Assembly (NCBI RefSeq): GCF_000797515.1 | Contig: NZ_JSBN01000002.1 | Location: forward strand, 1 to 64,000 | Direction: 5' to 3' | Length of the DNA stretch: 64,000 nt | Source of the DNA: Sphingomonas sp. Ant H11 | Lineage (GTDB): Bacteria > Pseudomonadota > Alphaproteobacteria > Sphingomonadales > Sphingomonadaceae | Part shown: positions 47,037 through 55,750 of the stretch, one piece after another | How the letters are laid out: each line of letters opens with the position of its first letter | Position numbering within the stretch: position 1 is the first letter of the stretch | Notes under the pieces: model-generated | Seen by the model: the letters and a program-made list of their open reading frames with translations, nothing else | The model's database searches: none | Told to the model about the DNA's origin: nothing | Program-made: the position numbers and the translations under genes

Positions 47037-48281
47037 CAGGGCAATCGGGTGAAGAAGTTCGTGACAAAGCGCTGATGTGCTGAATCAGTGGGGCTCCTTT
47101 CTACAGGAGGAGCGGCAGGGAGGATGGCGAGCGGACGGGTGGATGAAGGGGCTTTCGCGGAAGCGGGTCTATTTCTGGGGTATTTTGAGGATCTTCCCGA
47201 CGCGCGACAGCCGGGCAAAGTGCGTTATCCGCTAACCGAGGTTCTTCTGCTGTGCCTGCTGGCGGTGTTGTCGGGGGCGGAGACGATCACGGACATCGCC
47301 AATTTTGGAGCTCGCAAGCTGGCGTTCCTACGCCGGTTTCGGTCGTTTGCGGGTGGCACGCCGTCCCATGATCATCTCGGCGACATACTGGCGACCCTCG
47401 ATGCCGATGCGTTTCAGCACTGTTTTGTCGCCTGGGTATCGTCACTGACCGGCATGGCATCAGAGGTGATTGCCATCGACGGCAAGACGGTGCGGCGATC
47501 CAAGGGTGCGAAGGCAGCGATCCACATGGTATCGGCCTTTGCCGCGCGCCAACGATTGGTGCTGGGTCAGGTCAAGGTCGCCGACAAGGCTAACGAGATT
47601 GTCGCCATCCCCCGGCTTTTGGAGATGCTGGAGATCGAGGGTGCGATCATCACCATTGATGCCATGGGCTGCCAGCGCGCCATCACGCGGCAGATCATCG
47701 ATCAGAAGGCCGACTATGTCCTCGCGCTCAAAGGCAATCAAAGCGCGCTTCACGACGACGTCAGGCTGTTCGCCGCCGAGCAGAAAACCAGGAATTTTGC
47801 CGACACCAAAATAAGCCGCCATGAGACGGTCGATGGCGATCACGGCCGGATCGAGACCCGGGTCGCCACGGTCATCCACGACATCATCTGGCTACAAGAG
47901 CGCCACAAATGGCCCGGATTGAAGACCATCGTCATTATTGAAAGCATCCGTGAAACCGGCAGCAAGATAGAGCGCGAAACCCGCTTCTATATCAGTTCCC
48001 TGAACCTGCCGGCCGACAAACTCGGGCCGATCGTCCGCAGCCATTGGGCCGTCGAAAACAGCCTGCACTGGGTTTTGGATATGGTGTTCCGTGATGACGA
48101 ATGCCGCGTCAGAACCGACAACGCTCCCGCCAATTTCACCACCATCAAGCACATCGCGACCAATCTCCTGCGACTGCCCAACACCAGCGATTCGCTTCGA
48201 TCGCGACGCAAAATCGCCGCATGGGACGATGACTTCCTCGCAGGTCTCATCGCCGCTTGATGCCTTCACCCGATTCCCCTG
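47037..48281 (+). mobile_element. Complete ISAs1-family insertion sequence
   Basis: 1,245-bp element bounded by 18-bp terminal inverted repeats CAGGGcAATCGGGTGAAG (47037-47054) and its complement with one mismatch (48264-48281). It is flanked by a perfect 10-bp target duplication. It carries one intact transposase gene. The intact structure and exact duplication imply a recent and possibly active insertion. Confidence 0.85.
47124..48260 (+). CDS. ISAs1-family transposase
   Basis: 378-residue DDE transposase. IAIDGKTVRRSKG holds the first Asp, ITIDAMGCQRAI the second, and SHWAVENSLHWVLDM the Glu region, the signature set of ISAs1 (YhhI-like) proteins. The N-terminal GYFEDLPDARQPGKVRYPL is also typical. 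The ATG at 47124 is the conventional start; a GTG at 47088 is possible. It ends 21 bases before the right end of the element. The frame is intact. Confidence 0.88.
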   Translation: MASGRVDEGAFAEAGLFLGYFEDLPDARQPGKVRYPLTEVLLLCLLAVLSGAETITDIANFGARKLAFLRRFRSFAGGTPSHDHLGDILATLDADAFQHCFVAWVSSLTGMASEVIAIDGKTVRRSKGAKAAIHMVSAFAARQRLVLGQVKVADKANEIVAIPRLLEMLEIEGAIITIDAMGCQRAITRQIIDQKADYVLALKGNQSALHDDVRLFAAEQKTRNFADTKISRHETVDGDHGRIETRVATVIHDIIWLQERHKWPGLKTIVIIESIRETGSKIERETRFYISSLNLPADKLGPIVRSHWAVENSLHWVLDMVFRDDECRVRTDNAPANFTTIKHIATNLLRLPNTSDSLRSRRKIAAWDDDFLAGLIAA

Positions 48282-48291
48282 CTAACCGGAC
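48282..48291 (+). repeat. Target-site duplication, right copy
   Basis: CTAACCGGAC repeats the ten bases left of the ISAs1 element exactly. Only a few bases separate it from the left end of the neighbouring IS630 element. Confidence 0.8.
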
Positions 48292-48296
48292 TAATA

Positions 48297-49459
48297 CCAA
48301 ATCTCGTGATCGGTGACTCATAGGGGATTCCCAAACGGTCTGAAGTTCGATTCAATGGTCGCGAACCTGAGGGAGGTTTGCGATGGCAGCGGCAGTGGCG
48401 CTTCGGGCTGATTTTACGGCGACAAGGATGCGCGCGCTGGCGCGATCGAGCGGTGACGCGAACCAGGTGCGTCGGCTGCTGGCGCTGGCGACGATTTACG
48501 AGGGCGGGACGCGCAGCGATGCGGCGCAGCTTGGCGGCGTTGGTCTTCAGACGGTTCGCGATTGGGTGCTGCGGTTCAACGCCGCCGGGCCTGATGGCCT
48601 GATCGATGCGGTGCCACCTGGTGGTGTGCCGCTGCTCGATAACGCGCAGCGTCGGGCCCTGGCGCAGATCGTCGAGAGTGGTCCGATCCCGGCATCGCAC
48701 GGTGTCGTGCGTTGGCGCTTGATCGATCTGGCGCAGTGGGTGTGGGACGAGTTCGCCATCAGCGTCAGCAAGCAGACATTGAGCCGGGAGTTGCGCGCCA
48801 TGGGGTATCGCAAGCTGTCGGCGCGCCCGCGGCATCATGCGCAGGACGATGATGCCATCCCGACGTTTAAAAAAAAACTTCTCCGCCGAGGTGGCGACGA
48901 TCCGGGCAACGCTCCCGCGCGGCACGGCAATAGAGCTTTGGTGGCAGGACGAGGCGCGGGTCGGCCAAAAGAACGGGATCACGCGGCGCTGGGCACGTCG
49001 CGGAACCCGGCCCTCGGCACCGAAGGACCAGCGCACGGCATCAGCCTATATCTACGGAGCGATCTGCCCGGCCGAGGGCAAGGGCGCGGCGCTCGTGCTG
49101 CCGCGATGCAACACCCAGGGGATGGCCTTGCATCTGGCGGAAATCTCCGCCGCCGTCGCGCCGGGCGCACACGCCATACTGCTCCTCGACCAGGCGGGAT
49201 GGCATGGCTCTGGCGCGCTCATCGTCCCCTCCAACATCACCTTGCTGCCGCTGCCGTCGAAATGCCCCGAACTCAACCCGGTTGAAAATGTCTGGCAGTT
49301 CATGCGCGACAACTGGCTCTCGAACAGGATCTTCAAATCTTACGCCGACATCCTCGATCACTGCTGCTTTGCATGGAACCGTCTCGTCGATCAGCCGTGG
49401 CTCATCATGTCCATCGGCCTGCGATCATGGGCACATGGGTGACCGTCCGTGGGACTTGG
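48297..49459 (+). mobile_element. IS630-family insertion sequence
   Basis: The ends start CCAAATCTC (left) and, on the complement, CCAAGTCCC (right). They continue as an imperfect inverted repeat of roughly 25 bases and are flanked on both sides by TA, the IS630 target. The element carries one transposase gene interrupted by a single frameshift at an A9 run. It has inserted into the GDSL-like gene on its right. Confidence 0.75.
48383..49442 (+). CDS. IS630-family transposase (frame change at A9 tract)
   Basis: Tc1/mariner-like DDE transposase of about 352 residues in two frames. The N-terminal helix-turn-helix (AAQLGGVGLQTVRDWVLRF) is in the first frame. The catalytic WWQDEARVGQKNG, ILLLDQAGWH and CPELNPVENVW (D, D, E) are in the second. 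The switch is at nine A around 48869-48877; eight A would give one frame (FKKNFSAEVATIR). This may be a base-count error or programmed slippage, which some IS630 elements are known to use. Confidence 0.78.
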
Positions 49460-49461
49460 TA

Positions 49462-49745
49462 TAAGCCGTAGGCCGAGAATATGGCAGCAGCCAAATCACG
49501 CGCCTTGTGCTGATGCGTCGCCTGATCTCGGCGAGACCGCGCTGCAATGTCCGTCTTGGTGGGTCGTTGGAGCCAATTGCCATGATGGTCATACCATAGT
49601 TCTTTGCAGGTTTACGCCATGCCAGAATCTGCTCGGCGGAGGCGCGCTCGACTGCCATGACATCGCAGTGCAAGGCACGACGCGCATTGATCGCTTGCGC
49701 CATACCCACACCGATGCTGTCGCCGAGAATGAGGCACTCGAACAT
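49462..49745 (-). pseudogene. GDSL/SGNH hydrolase-like gene, 3' truncated by IS630
   Basis: The frame starts MFECLILGDSIGVGMAQAIN with the GDS nucleophile block, then ILAWRKPAKNYGMTIMAIGS with ND near the block III position. It stays coding-like to IWLLPYSRPTAY, where the IS630 end begins. The last His-containing block of the family is missing. It resembles phage- or polysaccharide-associated SGNH hydrolases. The gene is probably dead. Confidence 0.5.
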
Positions 49746-49792
49746 TTCTCTATGCCCCAGGGCCAGGCGCCGCGCCGCTCCTATGGGTTCGC

Positions 49793-50071
49793 TCAAAAGT
49801 TGGCACATTTACCCCGACAAAGTGATTCGAGCTGCGCCTCGAGATCAGCCAATTCTGTCTCGGCAATGATATAAAAGTCTTCCTCCGCCGCGAAGAATCG
49901 ATGGAGATGGTCTTCCTCTCGCGAAGCCATCAGGGCGGGCCTCTCACCGAGTTGTTCGGGCCATCGACTGACGACGAACTCCACGAGAGCGGCGTGCGCC
50001 GCCGCATGGTTGTCGTGGATCGTAATGAACTCCGCGCCTTGGTGTATAATCACCAGAACGGTCGCCTCCAC
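49793..50071 (-). CDS. Hypothetical protein
   Basis: 92 residues from a GTG at 50071 preceded by AGGGAG. Acidic and soluble, rich in His in the first half (IHQGAEFITIHDNHAAAHAA), no membrane helix. I do not recognise the family. It ends the string of minus-strand genes that starts with the ATP synthase operon and could be its last member. Confidence 0.5.
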   Translation of the reverse strand: MEATVLVIIHQGAEFITIHDNHAAAHAALVEFVVSRWPEQLGERPALMASREEDHLHRFFAAEEDFYIIAETELADLEAQLESLCRGKCANF

Positions 50072-50114
50072 AGTCTCGCTCCCTAGCAACCAAAGCCGAT
50101 CGGCAAAAAGAGGT

Positions 50115-50265
50115 CTACCGCAATTCCCTGAGGCCTCGCACGGTACGGCGCCTGTCTGATGCTGTGGATCCCGCGCGGTAGATCAGCGTCTCGACAACGG
50201 CGACGGCTATCGCAGCGTGCGCGACCGCTCCTCAGGAGCGCCAGCAACGGATCCAAATCCTCCAT
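50115..50265 (-). CDS. Small hypothetical protein (frameshifted, tentative)
   Basis: A strong ribosome site (GGAGGCTAC) precedes ATG at 50265 (MEDLDPLLALLRS). In the original frame it reads on to 50083 with little protein-like character. After a one-base shift near 50225 it continues as AVAHAAIAVAVVETLIYRAG and stops (TAG) at about 50115, giving about 50 residues with a hydrophobic centre. The shift and the protein are inferences; no family is recognised. Confidence 0.3.
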
Positions 50266-50313
50266 GTAGCCTCCAGCACATAATTTCTAATACGCAGCCC
50301 GAGGAACGATCCC

Positions 50314-50448
50314 TCATGGAACTGCGGAAACGTTTACTTCGAACGGAACCAATTTCGACGGCCGCGATAGCACCAGTTTCGCCGGCTGACCGGCCGGCTG
50401 CACATCGATAGTCCGCCAAATGCCCGCCCCACTGTCGATGACCGTCAT
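50314..50448 (-). CDS. Small hypothetical protein downstream of fabI
   Basis: 44 residues, MTVIDSGAGIWRTIDVQPAG at the start, with the ATG overlapping the fabI stop (ATGA). The tight coupling suggests a translated gene of the fabI-ackA operon. No family is recognised. It may be the start of a longer gene that is cut short by a further frameshift. Confidence 0.4.
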   Translation of the reverse strand: MTVIDSGAGIWRTIDVQPAGQPAKLVLSRPSKLVPFEVNVSAVP

Positions 50449-51218
50449 GCCAGCAAGTGCTGACCACCATCGACCGGGATGATGGTGCCGGTGATGCGAT
50501 GTGCGGCGTCGCTGACCAGAAACGCCGCCAGCGCGCCAACGTCTGCGATATCGACGCGGTGGCGGGCCGGTGCGCTGGCGGCGGCGCGTTCGAGCAGTTC
50601 GTCGAACCTTTCCAGGCCACTTGCCGCGCGCGTGGCGATCGGCCCCGGCGAGATCGCATGCGCCCGGATGCCCTTGGGTCCGAGTTCTGCCGCCACATAG
50701 CGCGTCACGCTTTCCAGGGCAGCCTTCACAGGCCCCATCAGGTTGTAATTCTCCACGACCAGTTCCGAGCCGTAGAAGGTGACACAAAGCAGACAGCCGC
50801 CATCGGTCATCAGCGGTTCGGAAATCCGTGCCATGCGCAGGAAGCTGTGGCACGACACGTCCATCGCGGTCGCAAAGCCCTCGGCCGAACTGTCGACGAC
50901 GCGGCCATGAAGATCCTCGCGCGGCGCATAGGCGATCGAGTGCAGCAGGAAGTCGAGCCCGCCCAATGCGATCTGACCTGTTCGAACAGCGCTTCCAGCT
51001 CACCCGGAACCCGCACGTCGCATGGTGCCATCCACTCGATGCCGAGCTGTTCGGCGACGGGGGGGCGACATGGCTTTTCGCCTTCTCGTTGAGATACGTT
51101 GCGGCCAGCCGCGCGCCGCAATGTGCAAAGCCTCCGCGCACCCGGCCGCAATACTGCTTTCGTTGGCGATCCCGACAATCAGCCCGCGCTTGCCCGAAAG
51201 GTCGACGAGCGGCTTCAT
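50445..51218 (-). CDS. fabI: Enoyl-ACP reductase FabI (three frameshifts)
   Basis: NADH-dependent enoyl-ACP reductase of the SDR fold. KRGLIVGIANESSIAAGCAE is the FabI cofactor region. HSIAYAPRED and ENYNLMGPVKAALESV (Tyr-x6-Lys) are diagnostic. PVDGGQHLLA ends it. Three single-base losses (near 51120, 51065 in a run of seven G, and 50945 at TTGGGCGG) together remove three bases, so the final frame equals the first. The repaired length of about 258 residues is normal. The start overlaps the acetate kinase stop. This is probably a second FabI dedicated to the PHA/acetate module rather than the housekeeping copy. Confidence 0.78.
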
Positions 51219-52411
51219 AGCTGAGCCCCTGCACCAGGTTCGAGAAGCGCGACGACGTGATCGGCGATCACGCGTTCCTCATCGGTTGGGATGACGCGTA
51301 CGATCACCTTGCTGTCCGGCGCGCTGATGACAGGCGCGTTCGTCGCATTGGCGTCGGGATCAAGCATCACCCCAGCCCAGGCCAGGCGCTCGCAAATCGC
51401 AGCCCGGATCATCGAATCATTCTCGCCAATGCCGGCGGTAAAGACGAGGCCGTCGAGACCGCCGAGCGCGGGAATGAGAGCGGCAGCCTGACGGCCGGCT
51501 TGCTGGACGAAGAGGGCTACCGCCTCCTTCGCTTCCGGCGCGTCGCTTGCATGCAACGTACGCATATCGCCTGAAATCCCGGACACACCGAGCAGGCCCG
51601 ATTGCTCGTAGAGCAACGTCTCCACCGCCTGTGCGGCCATACCGACCTGAGTCTGAAGATGAAGCACCACGCCAGGGTCGATCGCCCCCGAGCGCGTGCC
51701 CATCATCAATCCGTCAAGCGCCGTGAAGCCCATTGTCGTATCGACGCTCGCGCCGGCACGCATTGCGCACATGCTCGCACCGTTGCCTAGGTGCGCCGCG
51801 ATGACGCGGCCTGCGGCCAGAGCAGGGTCGATCTCGCGGAGGCGGCCCGCGATGTATTCGTAGGACAGACCGTGGAAGCCATACCGGCGCACGCCCTGGC
51901 AGTGAAAGGCGCGCGGAATCGGCAGGCGCGTCGCCAATGGCGGCATGCCATGGTGGAAAGCGGTATCGAAGCAGGCGATCTGCGGGAGCAAAGGCGCCAG
52001 CACGCGCAAGGCCTGGACTGCGGCGAGGTTATGCGGCTGATGGAGCGGCGCCAGTGGGATGAGGGCTTCCAACGCATCCAGCAAAGTATCATCGATGATC
52101 TGCGGCCCGGCGAAGCAGACGCCGCCATGGACGATACGATGGCCGATCGCGGTGACCTTGCGGTCTCCCAATTGGGTTACCGCCCAGGCAAAGAGGTCCT
52201 CAAGCAGATTCTTGTGGGAGAGTGCGTCCCCGCCCGGCCACGTCTTTTCCACGATGGTCTCGCCACCCGAGTCGCGCGCGAGGAGCCGGGGGCTAGTGCC
52301 GATACCCTCGATCTTGCCGCCCGCATCGAAGTCGAGCTGTCCACCCGACAAGCGATAGAGCGCGAACTTGATGCTCGACGAGCCGGCATTGAGACTGACG
52401 ATCGCCTTCAT
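51215..52411 (-). CDS. ackA: Acetate kinase
   Basis: Acetyl phosphate + ADP to acetate + ATP. 398 residues, intact. NAGSSSIKFALY (start), GHRIVHGG, AHLGNGASMCA, GTRSGAIDPG and FTAGIGEND are the acetokinase motifs in order. It overlaps both neighbours by four bases (ATGA), so it is coupled to the phosphotransacetylase upstream and fabI downstream. It forms the ATP-yielding step after phosphoketolase. Confidence 0.95.
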   Translation of the reverse strand: MKAIVSLNAGSSSIKFALYRLSGGQLDFDAGGKIEGIGTSPRLLARDSGGETIVEKTWPGGDALSHKNLLEDLFAWAVTQLGDRKVTAIGHRIVHGGVCFAGPQIIDDTLLDALEALIPLAPLHQPHNLAAVQALRVLAPLLPQIACFDTAFHHGMPPLATRLPIPRAFHCQGVRRYGFHGLSYEYIAGRLREIDPALAAGRVIAAHLGNGASMCAMRAGASVDTTMGFTALDGLMMGTRSGAIDPGVVLHLQTQVGMAAQAVETLLYEQSGLLGVSGISGDMRTLHASDAPEAKEAVALFVQQAGRQAAALIPALGGLDGLVFTAGIGENDSMIRAAICERLAWAGVMLDPDANATNAPVISAPDSKVIVRVIPTDEERVIADHVVALLEPGAGAQL

Positions 52412-53828
52412 GAACGCTTCGCGATCGGGCCGGGCGTGGCCTTGGGAGTGGCTCGCGCCAGCAACACCGCGATTGCGCAGGACGCTACGCTGGTGCGGAG
52501 CGAATCCGCCCGGCTGGTAAGAATGATGGGTACCCGCGCGCCCAGCACCACGCCGGCCGCGTCCGCGCCGCCGAGAAAGGTCAGCTGCTTGGCGAGCATA
52601 TTGCCGGCTTCCAGATTGGGAACGACGAGGACTTCGGCGCGCCCTGCAACGGGGGAGACGATGCCCTTGTCCTTTGCCGCCTTCTCGCTGATGGCGTTGT
52701 CGAAGGCGAGCGGGCCGTCAAGGACGCCGCCGATGATCTGCCCGCGATCGGCCATCTTACACAAGGCGGCCGCATCGAGCGTCGAGCGGATCGCCGGATT
52801 GACCGTCTCCACGGCAGACAAGATCGCAACCTTCGGACAGGCGATGCCGATGACATGCGCGAGGTCGATCGCATTGCGGATGATATCGGCCTTGTCTTCC
52901 AGGCTCGGCTCGATGTTGATCGCCGCGTCGGTGATGATGAGCGGCGCCGGATGCCCGGGCACGTCCAGCAGATAGGCATGGCTGATGCGGCGCTCGGTTC
53001 GCAGGCCCGTCGCAGCCGGAACGACAGCACCCATGAGTTCGTCGGTGTGCAGCGATCCCTTCATCAGCAGCAGCGCTTCGCCCGAGCGGACCAGTTCGAC
53101 CGCGCGCGTCGCGGCGGCATGGCTGTGGGGCACATCGATCAGGCGGAAGGCACCGATATCCTTGCCGGCGTCCATGGCAGCCGCATGGATGCGGGCCTCG
53201 GGGCCGATCAGGATCGGCACGATCAGGCCGGCTTCGGTCGCGGCTGCCGCAGCCAGGATCGCGGCGGCGGTGCAGGGATGTGCGATCGCCGTGGGAACGG
53301 GCTCGCCGCTTCTCGTCATCTCGATCAGCCGGCGGAAGCCGTCATGATCCGAGAGCTGGATATCGGGCAGCGCCATGCGCGGGCGCCTTACCTTCTCGGT
53401 TGGCGCTTTGACCTCGGCCTCGCCGCTGATCACCTCCTCGCCGGCCTGGTTGATGCAGCAACAGTCGAAGACGACGATATGATGCTCGGCGCGCTTCTCG
53501 CGTACCGTGACCGACGCGATAATCGTGTCCCCCAGCCCTACGGGTCGCTTGAACCGAAGGCTTTGGCTCAGATAGATCGCGCCCGGCCCCGGGAGTGCGT
53601 GCCGAGCACGGCGGAGATCAGACCACCACCCCATAGGCCGTGCGCGATCACCCGCCCGAACATGTCACCGGCGGCATATTCGGCATCAAGATGAGCCGGG
53701 TTGACGTCGCCCGAGACCAGGGCAAACAGCTGAATGTCCTGTTCGCCCAGAGTGCGCGTCACGCTCGCGGTCTCGCCCACGACGATTTCGTCGAAGGTCC
53801 GATTCTCGATCATCTCGAGGCTGCTCAC
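52408..53828 (-). CDS. Bifunctional MaoC-domain/phosphate acyltransferase fusion (frameshifted)
   Basis: N-terminal hot-dog hydratase domain (about residues 1-145: [48 protein letters not shown]) fused to a phosphotransacetylase/phosphotransbutyrylase domain (about 160-470: VPILIGPEARI, ELMGAVVPAATGLRTERRIS, IGGVLDGPLAFDNAIS). Such enoyl-CoA hydratase/PTA fusions are known in alphaproteobacteria. The frame breaks near 53600, one base missing before LPGPGAIYLSQSLRFKRPVG. The PTA half interconverts acetyl phosphate and acetyl-CoA. The hydratase half could make (R)-3-hydroxyacyl-CoA for the neighbouring PHA synthase. Confidence 0.82.
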
Positions 53829-53831
53829 CGC

Positions 53832-55592
53832 TCAGCGCTCCAGCACATACTGGCCGGGTGCGTCGCAGAGCGGCGTCAGGCTCTTTTCAGCATTGCCCAT
53901 CGGCGGCGGCGCCTGCGGACGGCCCGAATGGTCGCCGAGCCAAGCCGCCCATTCGGGCCACCACGATCCCTCGTGCGCCTCGGCCTGGTCCAGCCAATCA
54001 TCCGGATCGAGCGCGGGGCCGTCAAGGACGCGGGTCGCGACATGATAGCTGCGGTGGCGATGCCCGGGCTCGGAAACGATGCCGGCATTGTGCCCGCCGC
54101 TGGCCAGGACGAAGCGAATCTCGGCGCTGCTCAGCCAGTGCAGCTTGTGGACCGACCGCCAGGGTGCGACATGATCGCGATCTGTCCCCACTACAAAGAT
54201 TTGCTGACGCAGCGACGAAAGCGTGATCGTGCGGCCCTCGACCTTGAACCGGCCTTCGGCAAGATCGTCGTCGAGAAAGAGCGTGCGCAGATATTCGCTG
54301 TGCATGGCGTAGGGCATGCGCGTTCCGTCCGCATTCCATGCCATCAGGTCGGTCATGGGTTCGCGCTCGCCCATCAGATAGGTGCCGAGGATCTGCGACC
54401 AGATCAGGTCGTTGGATCGCAAAATCTGGAAGGCGCCGCCCATCTGTTGGCTGTCAAGATAGCCACGGCTCCACATCATGTTGTCGAGCAGATTGAGCTG
54501 TGCCTCGTCGATGAACAGGCCGAGTTCGCCCGGCTCGCTGAACTCGGTCTGTGCGGCGAACAGGCTGAGCGACGCCAAGCGTTCATCTCCGTCGCGGGCC
54601 ATGGCCGATGCGGTGATCGCCAGCAGCGTCCCGCCGAGACAATAGCCGACACCGTGGACCTTGGCCGAGCCCGTGATCGCCGTGACAACGTCGAGCGCCG
54701 CCATCGGTCCGAGGCGTCGATAGGCGTCGATGTCGAGATCACGATCGGCGCTCACGGGATTATGCCAGGACAGGACGAACACGGTATAGCCCTCGGCCAC
54801 CAGCCAGCGGATCAGGGAGTTTTCCGGCGAGAGGTCGAAGATGTAATATTTCATGATCCAGGCGGGAACGATGAGGATCGGCTCGGGGCGGACGATCCCG
54901 GTCGTCGGCGCATATTGGATGAGCTCCACCAGCGCATTGCGGAACACCACCTTGCCGGGCGTGACCGCGACCGTCTCCCCGGCGCGGAACGCCTCCGTCC
55001 CTAAGGGCGGCTCGCCTCGGGCGCGCCGCTCCGCATCCTCCATCCAATGCTTCGCACCCTCGACCAGGCACTCACCACCGGTCTCGATGATCTTGCGCTG
55101 GAGCACGGGATTGGTCGCGAAGAAGTTGGTTGGCGCGATGACGTCGAGCATCTGCCGTGCCGCGAACGCCACCATCTCTTCATGATGCCTGGACACGCCG
55201 CTGATGCCGGTGGTCGCCGCATGCCACCATTGCTGCGTGAGAAGGAAGGATTGCGAGATCAGGTCGAAAGGGAACTGCCGCCAGGCCGGACCGATAAAGC
55301 GCCGGTCCTGCGGTAGCGGCTCGATCGCCGGCGCGGCATCGACCTGCCCCACGCGTCGCACGGCATAATCGGTAATCCGCTGGACCTTTCGCCCTGCCTT
55401 GCCGGCAAGCTGCAGCCGCTTGCCCGGCGATATGGTGAGATGAGCACACCAGTCCAGCCCCGCCTGCATCATTGTCACCGGCGACAGGCCAGAGGTCATC
55501 TGCGCGATTGCCGCGGCCGAGGCATGGTCGAGCGTCTGGGCGATGCCGTCGAGCGGGTCGCACTTGGCACAGTCTGCGGACGTATCGATCAT
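53832..55592 (-). CDS. phaC: Polyhydroxyalkanoate synthase, class I-like
   Basis: Polymerises (R)-3-hydroxyacyl-CoA into storage polyester. 586 residues from the ATG at 55592. The lipase-like box GVGYCLGG carries the catalytic Cys318. VVGTDRDHVAPW supplies the Asp and ASGGHNAGIV the His. The region NPVLQRKIIETGGECLVEGA is typical of class I PhaC. It stops four bases before the start of the hydratase-PTA fusion. No phaA, phaB or phasin is present, so monomer supply must come from elsewhere or from the MaoC domain next door. Confidence 0.9.
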   Translation of the reverse strand: MIDTSADCAKCDPLDGIAQTLDHASAAAIAQMTSGLSPVTMMQAGLDWCAHLTISPGKRLQLAGKAGRKVQRITDYAVRRVGQVDAAPAIEPLPQDRRFIGPAWRQFPFDLISQSFLLTQQWWHAATTGISGVSRHHEEMVAFAARQMLDVIAPTNFFATNPVLQRKIIETGGECLVEGAKHWMEDAERRARGEPPLGTEAFRAGETVAVTPGKVVFRNALVELIQYAPTTGIVRPEPILIVPAWIMKYYIFDLSPENSLIRWLVAEGYTVFVLSWHNPVSADRDLDIDAYRRLGPMAALDVVTAITGSAKVHGVGYCLGGTLLAITASAMARDGDERLASLSLFAAQTEFSEPGELGLFIDEAQLNLLDNMMWSRGYLDSQQMGGAFQILRSNDLIWSQILGTYLMGEREPMTDLMAWNADGTRMPYAMHSEYLRTLFLDDDLAEGRFKVEGRTITLSSLRQQIFVVGTDRDHVAPWRSVHKLHWLSSAEIRFVLASGGHNAGIVSEPGHRHRSYHVATRVLDGPALDPDDWLDQAEAHEGSWWPEWAAWLGDHSGRPQAPPPMGNAEKSLTPLCDAPGQYVLER

Positions 55593-55642
55593 GGAGCGTT
55601 TCTCCGGGGGACGTCGCGGCATGCCCGGCATGGCTCGAAACA

Positions 55643-55656
55643 ACATTACGTAATGT
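55643..55656. promoter_or_regulatory. Perfect palindrome upstream of phaC
   Basis: ACATTACGTAATGT is a perfect 14-bp palindrome 51 bases upstream of the phaC start, in the 158-bp gap after the phosphoketolase stop. TACGT-centred palindromes bind several LuxR/FixJ-type response regulators, so it may be an operator for an internal promoter. No factor is assigned. Confidence 0.45.
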
Positions 55657-55750
55657 CCCCATATGCTTGTCCGTTAACGAGCGCACGCGCAGAATGCCTG
55701 CCATGTCTCCCGGGGCGCGGCTCTCCCAAACCGCCCGTCTCGGTGACCCA

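Noticed and set aside
53640-55004. 454-codon plus-strand frame opposite phaC
   Set aside because: Antisense to phaC with its full catalytic triad. His/Arg/Asp-rich shadow.
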